A stretch of 64,000 nucleotides of DNA from contig JAXMBH010000002.1 of assembly GCA_046349975.1 (NCBI GenBank), positions 62,001-126,000 on the forward strand, given 5' to 3'. Source of the stretch: JABDGM01 sp046349975 (GTDB lineage Bacteria; Planctomycetota; Planctomycetia; Pirellulales; Lacipirellulaceae). A program made the translations under genes and the position numbers. Below the pieces are notes generated by a model, which was not told the DNA's origin, made no database searches, and was given only the letters and a program-made list of their open reading frames with translations. Within the stretch, counting starts at the first letter, position 1, and the number at the start of each line of letters is the position of its first letter. Below, piece by piece: positions 17,215 through 25,852 of this stretch.

Positions 17215-17583
17215 ATGAATCTTAACGCCCCCGATCGAAATCTGCAACGCTATTCGTTGCGCTGTTACAACCCGACCGTTGTGGAAGTCATCGACCACTA
17301 CCCGCGCCGCGGTTCCCGACGCGGCCGCAAGTGGTCGCAATACTGCAACGCCCTCTCCCTCCGGGTTCGCCGCCGCTTACGCTACGAGCTGCGCAAGTGC
17401 GACGCGCCCGATCTTGGGTCCCGCTGGCGAATTCGAGCGCTGTTGAACTTCTATTATAGGTTCTACAAGCGGCACCATTTGCACGGCTACCGCATCCGTC
17501 TCGACCCGCCGGAATGGTTGATCGACGAATTGCGTTGGAATGGCTCTTGGCGACCGAAGCAACGGGGAGGTAGCCCGCGATGA
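17215..17583 (+). CDS. Small basic protein, unknown
   Basis: 122 residues from ATG 17215 (RBS CAGGAAA); a TTG at 17131 inside the previous gene would add 28 residues. It is very basic and aromatic (RRGSRRGRKWSQYCNALSLRVRRRLRYELRK, FYYRFYKRHHLHGYRIRLDPPEW). It overlaps the primase-helicase start by 4 bp (ATGA), so the two are translationally coupled. A DNA-binding partner for replication is plausible. No family recognised. Confidence 0.55.
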   Translation: MNLNAPDRNLQRYSLRCYNPTVVEVIDHYPRRGSRRGRKWSQYCNALSLRVRRRLRYELRKCDAPDLGSRWRIRALLNFYYRFYKRHHLHGYRIRLDPPEWLIDELRWNGSWRPKQRGGSPR

Positions 17584-19475
17584 GCGCTAAACTATTCGAC
17601 ATTATCGAACGCACTAACGCGAAAGAGTGCGGCGGCGGCCAGTACATGGGCAACTGCCCAGCGCACGACGATAGTAAGGCGTCGCTTGCAATTCACATCA
17701 GCGACGACGGCACGATTGCATTGCATTGCCACGCCGGCTGCGCGATCGACGCGGTCGTTGCGGCACTCGGCCTAACGATGGCGGACCTCGCCGGCCGCGA
17801 ACGCGATGCAGCGCCGGCCAGGAAGATCGTTGCGACGTACGATTACCACGACGCGGCTGGCGTGCTGTCGTATCAGGTCGTGCGATTCGAGCCAAAAGAC
17901 TTTCGGCAACGGCGGCCGATCGACGGCGGCAAATGGGAGTGGTCCACTAAGGGCCTACGGCCATTGCCGTACAAGCTGCCGGAGCTACTCGCCGCCGACC
18001 GCAGCAAGCCGGTTTGGTGCGTTGAAGGTGAACGCGACGCCGACAACCTCATTAAGCTGGGGCTGGTCGCGACCTGCAACAGCGGCGGGGCCGGCAAATT
18101 CCGCCCGGAGCTTGCCGAGCACTTCCGCGACCGCGTCGTGATCGTCCTGCCCGATAACGACCAGCCGGGCCGCGACCACGCGGCGAGCGTTGCGAAGGCA
18201 TTAGCCGGCGTCGCGGCGTCGGTGAAAGTCTTAGAGCTTCCGGGGCTGCCCGAAAAGGGCGACGTATCGGATTGGCTTGCGGCCGGCGGCACGGTCGAGA
18301 AGTTAGCGGAATTGGCGGCCGCAGCGAGCGAGGCCGTTGCCGATGTGGCGACACTCGACCTTATCCCCGCGTCGAAATTCATCGCAGCCACATACCCGGT
18401 CAACTACATCGTCGAAGGCGTATTGGTCGAGAACCAAAACTGCATCATTGGCGGGCCACAAAAGACACTAAAAACCACGCTCGCCCTAGACCTCGCGCTG
18501 AGCATAGCGACCGGCACGCCGTTTCTCAATCAATTCAAGGTGCGGGAGCGGAAGCGCGTGGCCATCATCAGCGGCGAATCGGGCGAAGGTACGTTGCAGG
18601 AGACGTACAACCGCATTGCGTACGCTCGCAACGTCAACCCGGCGATTGACGACCTGCTAATCGGGTTCAAGGTTCCGAAGCTTGGCTCCGAGGCCGGCCT
18701 TGCATCACTGGCCAAGACGATCGAGCAGCACAGATTACAAGTCGTGATTATCGACCCGCTGTATCTATCGCTTATGGGCACGGAAACTCGCAGCGTAAAC
18801 GCGGCCAGCCTATTCGATATGGGGCCGTTGTATGATCGGATAAGCGACGCCTGCAAGCTGCATGGGGCCACGCCGATTCTGCTGCACCACTTTAGCAAGG
18901 GCAGCCAGAATCGACGCGAGCGGCACGCACCGCCCGAATTGGGCGACCTTGCAATGGCGGGCATTAGCGAATGGGCGCGGCAATGGATTCTGCTTGGCCG
19001 CCGGTCGGAATATCGAGCCGACGGCAACCACGAACTGCACTTAATGATCGGCGGTTCGGCTGGGCATTGTTCATCATGGGCGCTGGACGTTGACGAAGGC
19101 CGCCCCGACGGCGTCCTACAGCGGTGTTATTTGGTGACACTCACGCCGGCCGAAGATGAGCGCGAGCGGCAGCAGCGGTTTACAGAGAAGCGACGCGAGG
19201 CTGAGCGCCACGAAAAATTCGAGGCGATGCTAGCCGCGATTGTCGAGGTAATGCGGAAGTACCCCGCAGGCGAAACCGCGACAACCATTGGCAGCCGTAT
19301 TGGTAGCGGCATTGCTTCCAACCGATTAAGGCCCTACCTGGAAACGCTAGCGGAACGCGGTGCAATAGTGGAGTGCAAAGTACCGAAGCCATGCCGTGGC
19401 GAAAAGCCAAGCTACAGGAGCGGTTGGCGACTAGCCGCCAAGCCCGATGTACTGCCGTTTTACAATCCGGCATGA
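17580..19475 (+). CDS. Primase-helicase: zinc ribbon, TOPRIM, RepA/DnaB-type ATPase
   Basis: 631 residues. A CHC2-like zinc ribbon lies near residues 17-54 (C-P-A-H-D-D, then H-C-H-A-G-C). A TOPRIM fold covers ~140-235, with catalytic E149 (VWCVEGERDAD) and D192/D194 (VIVLPDNDQPG), ending in the primase-like KGDVSDWLAAGG. A RecA-fold ATPase runs ~260-480, with Walker A G-G-P-Q-K-T-L-K-T-T (291-300) and Walker B LQVVIIDPLYL. A C-terminal winged helix follows (~555-600). This is the arrangement of replication proteins in satellites and plasmids, which prime and unwind an origin. The repeat/palindrome region follows directly. Confidence 0.85.
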   Translation: MSAKLFDIIERTNAKECGGGQYMGNCPAHDDSKASLAIHISDDGTIALHCHAGCAIDAVVAALGLTMADLAGRERDAAPARKIVATYDYHDAAGVLSYQVVRFEPKDFRQRRPIDGGKWEWSTKGLRPLPYKLPELLAADRSKPVWCVEGERDADNLIKLGLVATCNSGGAGKFRPELAEHFRDRVVIVLPDNDQPGRDHAASVAKALAGVAASVKVLELPGLPEKGDVSDWLAAGGTVEKLAELAAAASEAVADVATLDLIPASKFIAATYPVNYIVEGVLVENQNCIIGGPQKTLKTTLALDLALSIATGTPFLNQFKVRERKRVAIISGESGEGTLQETYNRIAYARNVNPAIDDLLIGFKVPKLGSEAGLASLAKTIEQHRLQVVIIDPLYLSLMGTETRSVNAASLFDMGPLYDRISDACKLHGATPILLHHFSKGSQNRRERHAPPELGDLAMAGISEWARQWILLGRRSEYRADGNHELHLMIGGSAGHCSSWALDVDEGRPDGVLQRCYLVTLTPAEDERERQQRFTEKRREAERHEKFEAMLAAIVEVMRKYPAGETATTIGSRIGSGIASNRLRPYLETLAERGAIVECKVPKPCRGEKPSYRSGWRLAAKPDVLPFYNPA

Positions 19476-19480
19476 CTACA

Positions 19481-19563
19481 TTGACAATGTTGACAACATT
19501 GACAAAACGAAGAATTGTCAATGTTGTCAATGTGGTCGTGCGGGTCGCCGACTACATTGACAA
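19481..19563. repeat. Iteron-like TTGACAA repeats, 9 bp period
   Basis: Direct copies of TTGACAA at 19481, 19490 and 19499 are exactly 9 bp apart. Two inverted copies (TTGTCAA) at 19515 and 19524 are also 9 bp apart, and another direct copy is at 19557. The two clusters face each other. Ordered sites at a fixed spacing next to a replication gene suggest binding sites for an initiator or regulator. Confidence 0.65.
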
Positions 19564-19606
19564 ACACACGCCCCTATATAGGGCGTGTGTTAATGTTAAT
19601 GTAGTC
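19550..19606. repeat. 57 bp nested palindrome
   Basis: Outer arms GACTACATT (19550-19558) and AATGTAGTC (19598-19606) are perfect complements. Inner arms AACACACGCCC (19563-19573) and GGGCGTGTGTT (19581-19591) are perfect complements around a 7 nt AT-rich loop, CTATATA. Such a cruciform-prone site beside iterons suits a replication start or a nicking site. No T-tract follows, so it is not a standard terminator. Confidence 0.75.
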
Positions 19607-20058
19607 GAGACCCCGCACTTGCCGACGCGGGCTAATGTGATTCGATTAGGTTGACTGTCAATTTGGTTTGTTGATGTAGTCAATGTAGTTTTGGCGGGCG
19701 ATCGATTGCGACCACATGCAACGCAAAGCATCTAACTATGGGGCGCGAACACTCACGCAGCCGTACCCCGCCGCCCATTCCGCCCAACGCGAGACAGCCC
19801 CGTACGCATCACGCAATGCACCTCATTGACACAACACTCGATGAACGCAAGAAACGCAGCAGCGGGCCGCGTAGGCGACGTAGCGCGATGAAATCAAAAA
19901 CGGTATCTACCGGGTATTCTGTCGGCCGCAGCGCCGAATACTGTCACGTATGAAATAATTTGTTTGCCCTTGCAATGTATGAAACACGGCGTAGAATGCA
20001 CGTCAGCTAAGGGAAAACGCGAGTAAAATTAGCCAGTGTGCATGCGTCAACCTAGTGC

Positions 20059-20115
20059 CTTCTAATCCGCAGGTCGCAGGTTCGAATCCTGCCGGGCGTG
20101 CTAGACTTACATCGA
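20059..20115 (+). repeat. attR: 57 bp direct repeat, right copy
   Basis: A copy of the 3' half of tRNA-Arg(UCU) plus 15 bp downstream, with one mismatch to 8860-8916 (G at 20100). It lacks the 5' half of a tRNA, so it is not a gene. Confidence 0.92.
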
Positions 20116-20177
20116 TTCGGCCCTTTCGGTGTACCTAGGTACATTTAAATGTTGCCGTATTATCCGGTGTCAACGGC

Positions 20178-20445
20178 TCAACAGCGATATTTGGAATCCT
20201 TGAATAGCTGCAGACGCTCGCGATAAAAATCGTAGGTCCGAGAAGCCCGCTTATCGGCGGCCCAGTCGACGAATTCGTCGAAAACTTCCCAGAGAGAACC
20301 GGTCGCCACCGGTTCGTGTCGCTTGGTCATGAAGGTTTGTAATTCTCGAAGCTGTTGTTCCTTTTGTCCGCAAGTCGGCGGCGTTTTCCATCCGTTGTCA
20401 CGCACCAGGCCTTGCGTTCCGCCCGGTACTAAGGATCAGGTCGGC
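20178..20445 (-). pseudogene. Decayed tyrosine integrase, N-terminal fragment
   Basis: Read on the minus strand from ~20445. The arm-binding region of an integrase is visible in one frame (Y-R-A-E-R-K-A-W-C-V-T-T-D-G-K-R-R-R-L-A) just after a TAG at 20429-20431 that stands where Trp is usual (P-W-Y). A frameshift then leads to QLRELQTFMTKRHEPV and the core-binding domain SLWEVFDEFVDWAADKRASR and TYDFYRERLQLF. The frame stops at 20178, about 60 bp from attR, so the catalytic half is missing, perhaps displaced by the element. A second P-W-Y-G-K-like arm motif near 20540-20555 may be another remnant. Confidence 0.7.
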
Positions 20446-20567
20446 GACCCATACAACACCCGTTGTGAAATTGGTACACTAGTCCCTAGGGAACGCCGTG
20501 TTTCCCGGTGGAAACCGTGCCTCGATGTGGAATTCTTTCCGTACCAAGGCCGGGCAACACCACGTTA

Positions 20568-20640
<73 letters not shown>

Positions 20641-20725
20641 ATATTTCCGCGGTTCCGTGCGTGTCGGCTGCGTGCGGCTCGCGTAGAACTCGCGGTTTTT
20701 CGTGCGCATTTCGTGCGCCCCCTTT

Positions 20726-21104
20726 TTACGGCGCCTCATCGGCGCCCGTTATCAGCGCTGCAACCTCTTCAAAATCGGGCGGCGCAAAGAACGGCACGAG
20801 GCCCACGACTGCCTCGGCTTCTGCCCCTGGCAGCATGTGGCCGTACACATCGAATGGTCAGCGTGATCGTCGAGTGCCGCGTCGCCGCGAGTACGAGGTC
20901 ACTGCGGGTGAGGTTGCGGAGTTCATTCGCGCGGAGTCCCGTCTCGATGGCAACGCGGTACCGCAGCACACGTTCATCGCCATCCATGCCCTAGCGGATT
21001 GCCCCGGCAGTTGCCGCCTCCAGATGGGACTACTCGTCTGGCGAGAGCATGCGACGCTCCGTGGCGCATGTAACGATGCGGCGACCTTCGAGAGTCGTTG
21101 AGGA
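20726..21104 (-). pseudogene. Decayed tyrosine integrase, catalytic-domain remnant
   Basis: Read on the minus strand. One frame gives T-L-E-G-R-R-I-V-T-C-A-T-E-R-R-M-L-S-P-D-E, then a TAG at 21030-21032, S-H-L-E-A-A-T-A-G-A-I-R, a second TAG at 20991-20993, then AIETGLRANELRNLTRSDL with the first catalytic Arg. Both TAG codons fall where Trp would be natural. A different frame then resumes with D-V-Y-G-H-M-L-P-G-A-E-A-E-A, carrying the catalytic Tyr, and stops at 20726. The middle of the catalytic domain (the HxxR region, roughly 100 codons) is deleted. It points toward tRNA-Lys, suggesting a past integration there. Confidence 0.75.
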
Positions 21105-21280
21105 GGAGTCCGGCGCGGCTTAACCTCGCTGCTGGCGGTTTTCTATCCGCTAACCCACGATTTGATGACGTCTAGCCGTTGAGAGCCGACGATTGCCTGA
21201 ATCCGTATTTGCGAACAAAATATGGATTGCATCGCTAGCCCTTGAAATTCGCTCTCTCACCCAGAGCGGTCTCACCGCCA

Positions 21281-23830
21281 ATGTCGACGACAACAACCAT
21301 GAATATCGATTCAAACCAACCGTCGGCCGGGACCAACAACCGGCGGCTGCGTTCTGCCGCTGCGGTTCTGCTGTGGGCTTCGCTCCTTGCGCCTCGGCTC
21401 TGCGCTGCCGAAAACTACGACATCGTGGTTTACGGCGGAACGGCCGGCGGCGTTACCGCGGCCATTGAAGCGGCGCGCCTTGGTAAGTCCGTCGCCATCA
21501 TCGAGCCTTCGCAGCACCTTGGCGGCATGACCACCGGTGGTCTTAGCGCTACTGACTACGGCAACAAACTCGCCATTCGCGGCCTCGCGCGCGAATTCTA
21601 CACCCGCGTCGGCCAGGTTTATAACCAAGGCACTACCTATTGGTTTGAGCCGAAAGTCGGTGAGTCCGTCATCAACCAGTGGGTCGCCAGCTTGCCCAAC
21701 ATTACAGTCGTCAAGGGCGAACGGCTCAACCTAAACAGCGGTGTCACCAAGACCGGCAGCCTCATCAATTCCATACAAATGGAGAGTGGCCGCACTTTCA
21801 ACGCGGCGGTTTTCATTGACGCCAGTTATGAAGGCGACCTGATGGCCAAGTCCGGGGTCAGCTACATTGTCGGCCGCGAGTCTAGTAGCACCTACAATGA
21901 GCCGCATGCGGGCGTCTTCGTCAACACGCAAACGCTGAACGTTGATCCTTACATCGTGCCTGGCAACCCCGCCAGCGGCGTGCTCCCGATGCTTAGCGCT
22001 CAGTTGCCACCGGCCAATGGCACCGCCGACGACAAGGTGCAGGCCTACAACTTTCGTCTCACCGTAACGACGAATGCTAATCGACTTCCTTGGACTGCGC
22101 CGCCGAACTACGACCCCGCGCGCTATGAACTCCTCAAGCGAGCGATCCAAGCCACCAGCCCCACTTCGATCACGCAGCTATTGCAGCTGCAAGGCCTGAA
22201 CACACCCAACGGCGCCAACAAGTGGGACGTAAACGCCAACGGCAATCTCACGATGGTTTCCACCGACTACGTCGGTTTCAGCAAGAATTATCCTGATGCA
22301 GATTACGCCACGCGCCAGCAGATCATTGCCGATCATCGCAACTACGAGCAGGGCTACCTCTATTTCCTGGCTACCGATCCCAGTATTCCTGTGGCCGTTC
22401 GTAACGGCATGAATAATTACGGCCTCGCGCCGGACGAGTTCACCGACAACGGCAACTGGCCGACACAACTATATGTTCGAGAAGCTCGCCGCATGATCGG
22501 TCGCTATGTCATGACGGAGGCTGACGATCTCAGCCAGCGTGCGGCCGGCGACCCCATCGCTCTTGGTTCCTATACCATCGATTCGCATGCCACTTCGTTT
22601 TTTGTTGACGCCATTGGCAAGCCGCACGCGGAAGGAAACATTGGCATCTCGACGCCACAGCCCTTTGGTATTTCCTACCGCTCGCTCACCCCTCAAGAGT
22701 CACAAGTCTCGAACCTGCTAGTTAGTTCCGCAATTTCAGCCTCGCGCGTCGGCTACGGCTCGATCCGCATGGAGCCGCAGTACATGATGATGGGCCAAGC
22801 CGCCGGCGCGGCAGCCGCTCTTGCCCTCAATGGCAATACGAGTGTCCAGCAGGTCAATTATTCCGCCCTTCGCACCCAGCTCTTGGCCGACGGTGCTCGG
22901 GTCACTTGGCCTATGTCGCTGGTCGGCGCCGCCCGCGCTGACTTCAACGACATACCGGGCGCGCTTCCGCGCAGCATACAATTCCAGAATAGCGGCACGA
23001 ATTTTTTTGGGCCTTGGGACTTCACGACGACGCAAAATGTCGTCGCTGGAAATCTCACGACGTCAGTTGGCGGCTACAATCGTCCGCAAACCGGATCCAA
23101 CGCTGGCAAGATAGTGGGCACCTATAACGCCTACCGTCAAAGCGGTTGCCCGCTCGACGCCCCGATGAGTGGTACGGTGTGGTTCTCGGTTTTGGTCAAC
23201 AATACGGATGCGACGGGCGTAGCTGGCATCTCGTTCAATCCCACATCCTTCAGCGACTCTGCGAACGCGATTGAACTGGTCGGCACAACGCTACGCGTGA
23301 CACTTGCCAATACGACGACGAATAATGTGGCCACGCTAAACCTCAACAACGTCCATTTGCTGTTAGGCCGACTTACGATCACCGCCGGCAACGACACGCT
23401 GAGCCTGTGGGCCGATCCGGCTTCGATCGCAAACCTGTCCGCCCCGACGTTCACGAACTCAAGCGTCAATTTCTTAAGCAGCCTGTCCTCTCTGGGCATC
23501 ATTTCCTATAACACTTCGAAGTCGAACGCCGGGGGCTACGTCGACGCTTTGATCGCCTCGAACAGTGCAACCGCCTCGATCGACGTGACGGGCGTCTCGA
23601 TTGCGGGCGACTTCAACCTCGATGGCGTCGTAGACGCCGTCGACTATACCGTGTGGCGCAAAGCTCTCGGCACAGCGTATTCCCAGAGTGACTACGAGGT
23701 GTGGCGAGCAAACTTCGGACGGGCGGTCGTCAATGGCACAGGCACGACCGCCTTCGCTGCGATACCCGAACCAGCGGTGCTTATACTCCTGATAACTGCA
23801 GTTGCACTATGGTGTACCTCGCGCCATTGA
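21281..23830 (+). CDS. Secreted FAD-dependent oxidoreductase with dockerin-like repeat and PEP-CTERM tail
   Basis: 849 residues from ATG 21281 (a second ATG at 21299 is also possible). A signal peptide is present (RLRSAAAVLLWASLLAPRLCAAE). The FAD_oxidored Rossmann motif follows at once: Y-D-I-V-V-Y-G-G-T-A-G-G-V-T-A-A-I-E-A-A, then IIEPSQHLGGMTTGGL. The oxidoreductase runs to about residue 555 (GYGSIRMEPQYMMMGQAAGAAA). A beta-rich, Asn/Thr-rich domain with a CBM/lectin-like look follows (~575-770). The dockerin-type EF-hand is D-F-N-L-D-G-V-V-D-A-V-D-Y, and the tail I-P-E-P-A-V-L-I-L-L-I-T-A-V-A-L-W ends in a basic SRH. PEP-CTERM tails are processed by exosortase, so surface display is likely. 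The substrate is unknown; related enzymes are often annotated as xanthan lyase. Confidence 0.85.
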   Translation: MSTTTTMNIDSNQPSAGTNNRRLRSAAAVLLWASLLAPRLCAAENYDIVVYGGTAGGVTAAIEAARLGKSVAIIEPSQHLGGMTTGGLSATDYGNKLAIRGLAREFYTRVGQVYNQGTTYWFEPKVGESVINQWVASLPNITVVKGERLNLNSGVTKTGSLINSIQMESGRTFNAAVFIDASYEGDLMAKSGVSYIVGRESSSTYNEPHAGVFVNTQTLNVDPYIVPGNPASGVLPMLSAQLPPANGTADDKVQAYNFRLTVTTNANRLPWTAPPNYDPARYELLKRAIQATSPTSITQLLQLQGLNTPNGANKWDVNANGNLTMVSTDYVGFSKNYPDADYATRQQIIADHRNYEQGYLYFLATDPSIPVAVRNGMNNYGLAPDEFTDNGNWPTQLYVREARRMIGRYVMTEADDLSQRAAGDPIALGSYTIDSHATSFFVDAIGKPHAEGNIGISTPQPFGISYRSLTPQESQVSNLLVSSAISASRVGYGSIRMEPQYMMMGQAAGAAAALALNGNTSVQQVNYSALRTQLLADGARVTWPMSLVGAARADFNDIPGALPRSIQFQNSGTNFFGPWDFTTTQNVVAGNLTTSVGGYNRPQTGSNAGKIVGTYNAYRQSGCPLDAPMSGTVWFSVLVNNTDATGVAGISFNPTSFSDSANAIELVGTTLRVTLANTTTNNVATLNLNNVHLLLGRLTITAGNDTLSLWADPASIANLSAPTFTNSSVNFLSSLSSLGIISYNTSKSNAGGYVDALIASNSATASIDVTGVSIAGDFNLDGVVDAVDYTVWRKALGTAYSQSDYEVWRANFGRAVVNGTGTTAFAAIPEPAVLILLITAVALWCTSRH

Positions 23831-23934
23831 GCTTCTCAGCAATTTGCCGAAGCGCGGCCACTCGCAGCATTCGCCATCGATGTACCGGCCCGAAGCAGCG
23901 CTGGATCACTGCGCCTGTTCCAGTGCGGCTTTGC

Positions 23935-25770
23935 TCACTCCACCAGCGCCCGCGACCGCTTCCGGCGGATTACGCCCCTAAGTCCCACGAATGTCAGTAT
24001 TGTAAACAGGACGGATCCCGGCTCTGGGACGGCCGCGAGGTCCACCGATTGCGTTGCCCCTGCCCCGGTTCCAATGCCCACATGCGACCGCCATGCAATG
24101 TAACCTGCCTGGGATCCATCGGTCTTACGCCAGGCGACGTAATCCGCAGCATCGACGGCTCCGTCGCCATTAAAGTCGCCCGACTCAAATTGCGGTGCAA
24201 GCGGCGCCTGGGCGGCGAAGTCAGCAACGCCTCGCCCCCACCAATCCATCAAGAGAGCATAGTCGGCCGCATTGACGACGTGATCGAGATTTAGGTCGCC
24301 GTCTGCCTTTCCGCCATCGGTCGTCGTTCCCCAGTTACGGAAAAGCACGGCGATATCGTCGTTGTTGATTTTCAAATCATCGTTGACATCCGCCGGGCCG
24401 GTGGGATCCCAGTGAGCAAGCAAGACTTGGAGGTCCGTCGCGTCGACCACGCTGTCGTTGTTGATATCGGAGCGAGCAAAATCCTGTGGCGAGCAATTGG
24501 AGGTGATGCATGTCAGTACGATCGCTGAGTCGTCGTTGTCCACCAGACCATCTTTCGTGAGATCGCCGGGAACGGGCGAGAGCGCAGCGGGGGCCTTCCA
24601 GGGAGTGTACAGGTAACTGGCATTGAGCAGATCAAAGTCGCGGACATCAACATAATGATCGCCATTCGCGTCGCCATCTGCGCGTGTTGCCTCGCCATGA
24701 TGCCAGTTATTGCCGATCACTAGCATGTCGGCCTTATTCACCGCAAAATCGCCGTTGAAATCGGCAGGTGCTGACAAGGACTTATTGAGGTTTGCCTCCA
24801 GTGCCGCGAGATCATCATTATCTACGTATCCATTCCCGTCGACATCGCCATCAAGATGGCGCATGCCCGGGCCCCGGCCCAGGTTGCTCATCACAATATT
24901 GCGGTCGGTTTGGTCGACCACGAAGTCGGCATTCAGGTCGCCGGCCAGATCCGTGACGATGGTTACACTTTCGGTGCCGCCCGATGCGCGGCTGACCTCG
25001 GCGGCGATTTCGGAAGCGAGTGATGAAATGTTGATGTCAAAACTATCGTGATGAAGGCCCGCAACAGCAAATTTCCCGTAGGGATTGGCAGCAAACGATG
25101 GGGCCGATGAGTCGCAGCACAACGTGCGTACTTCATCCACTCCGTGTTCGGCAAAGTCATAGCTAAAGTACAGATAGCTTGAATCGCGTTGCGAAATATC
25201 GTTCAGCCCGACACGCGACTGAGCCTCACCCCATTCTCCGGTCCGGTCGCCAACGATGTAGAGCGTGGAATCCAGACCGGGAATACCTGCGTAGTTCGTG
25301 CCCTCCGGTCGCTTAATGACTGGGTAACGTTTCACCGCGTCGGATGGCGCCGACTGTAGCCGCCCAATCCATAAATCATCTCGCATGATCCCTCGATACG
25401 TATCGTCGATGGCAATGGATTCTGCCGGCGTGGGATTGTTGTCATGGTAAAAATGTACTGCGTAGTCATCGAAGTACGCGCCCATCGTGTGGGTCGTAGT
25501 GATGAAGTACGTATCCGAAACCATGGTCACCCAAAAATAATTATCGAGGACGCCGGGAACATAAATGTTGTAGATACCGGCGCCGGACAAATCGAGCGTG
25601 GGAGCGATAAAGGCCGGATCCTGCAGAAACGGATTGTGGCGCGCCGGATCATAGTAATCGGGCCCGCCAACCGGCCCCCATTCCAGCGCCACGACCCGTG
25701 GTGCACAAGAGAGCATCACCAGTACGATGAGCAATCGCATACCGTCGACGGTGTGTTTTCGTGGCGCCAC
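23935..25770 (-). CDS. Trypsin-like secreted protease with nine EF-hand/dockerin repeats and PEP-CTERM tail
   Basis: 611 residues. GTG 25770 is chosen because GGAAGGA lies 7 nt upstream; ATG 25740 is the alternative. Signal peptide RLLIVLVMLSCAPRVVA. The N-domain fits a degenerate chymotrypsin fold: H94 (FITTTHTMG), D132 (RDDLWIGRL) and S221 (CCDSSAPSF, replacing GDSGSP). From ~275 to 575 there are nine calcium-binding-type loops, for example D-V-D-G-N-G-Y-V-D-N-D-D and D-F-N-G-D-G-A-V-D-A-A-D. The tail is AVPEPGSVLFTILTFVGLRG plus a basic end. Dockerin units usually come in pairs, so nine is unusually many and may form a calcium-stiffened stalk. The protease call is inferred from three motifs. 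Confidence 0.75.
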   Translation of the reverse strand: MAPRKHTVDGMRLLIVLVMLSCAPRVVALEWGPVGGPDYYDPARHNPFLQDPAFIAPTLDLSGAGIYNIYVPGVLDNYFWVTMVSDTYFITTTHTMGAYFDDYAVHFYHDNNPTPAESIAIDDTYRGIMRDDLWIGRLQSAPSDAVKRYPVIKRPEGTNYAGIPGLDSTLYIVGDRTGEWGEAQSRVGLNDISQRDSSYLYFSYDFAEHGVDEVRTLCCDSSAPSFAANPYGKFAVAGLHHDSFDINISSLASEIAAEVSRASGGTESVTIVTDLAGDLNADFVVDQTDRNIVMSNLGRGPGMRHLDGDVDGNGYVDNDDLAALEANLNKSLSAPADFNGDFAVNKADMLVIGNNWHHGEATRADGDANGDHYVDVRDFDLLNASYLYTPWKAPAALSPVPGDLTKDGLVDNDDSAIVLTCITSNCSPQDFARSDINNDSVVDATDLQVLLAHWDPTGPADVNDDLKINNDDIAVLFRNWGTTTDGGKADGDLNLDHVVNAADYALLMDWWGRGVADFAAQAPLAPQFESGDFNGDGAVDAADYVAWRKTDGSQAGYIAWRSHVGIGTGAGATQSVDLAAVPEPGSVLFTILTFVGLRGVIRRKRSRALVE

Positions 25771-25852
25771 TCCGCATTCCTTCCAATTAAATCCCAGCGA
25801 TGATAGGGTTCCGTCTCACTTCGCCTTGTGGGACGAATGCTACGGGGTTGAC

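Larger units (their letters stand above)
19476..20058. other. Non-coding end of the element: candidate replication origin and right arm
   Basis: About 580 bp between the primase-helicase stop and attR. It holds TTGACAA/TTGTCAA heptamers, a 57 bp imperfect palindrome (19550-19606) and partial heptamers near 19650-19690. From ~19700 to attR there is no structure I can support, except a possible TAGAAT -10 box near 19993. Open frames across the repeats (Val/Asn and Thr/Leu runs) look like translations of the repeat rather than genes. Confidence 0.55.
8860..20115. mobile_element. Integrated phage-satellite-like element in tRNA-Arg (~11.2 kb)
   Basis: The element is bounded by the 57 bp att repeats and starts with an integrase gene next to attL. 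All its genes lie on the plus strand. Gene order: integrase, two small unknowns, terminator, DUF1580 regulator, capsid-maturation-type protease, small Cys-motif protein, coiled-coil protein, terminator, tape-measure-like protein, small terminase candidate, large terminase, spike-base-like protein, unknown, primase-helicase, repeat/palindrome region, attR. Packaging, maturation, integration and replication functions are present, but portal, major capsid and tail tube genes are not recognisable. That is consistent with a satellite using helper particles, a reduced prophage, or a gene-transfer-type element. The boundaries are firm; the lifestyle is inference. Confidence 0.88.

Noticed and set aside
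19472..19654. 60-residue frame (Thr/Leu then Val/Asn runs) after the primase-helicase
   Set aside because: It is the reading of the TTGACAA repeats and palindrome; no RBS and no other protein-like features.
19738..19953. 71-residue frame between the repeats and attR
   Set aside because: Composition is Arg/Pro-rich and random-looking with no start signal. I could not support it as a gene.
20059..20100. Second tRNA-Arg gene
   Set aside because: Only the 3' half is present; it is the attachment duplication.
20130..20150. Perfect 14 bp palindrome TGTACCTAGGTACA next to attR, followed by ATTTAAAT
   Set aside because: Possibly an integrase or host-factor site, but one isolated short palindrome beside decayed DNA is not enough for a claim.
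24300..25000. Tandem DNA repeat or CRISPR in the EF-hand region
   Set aside because: Repetition is at the protein level (EF-hand loops) with diverged DNA; no constant repeat with unique spacers exists anywhere in the window.
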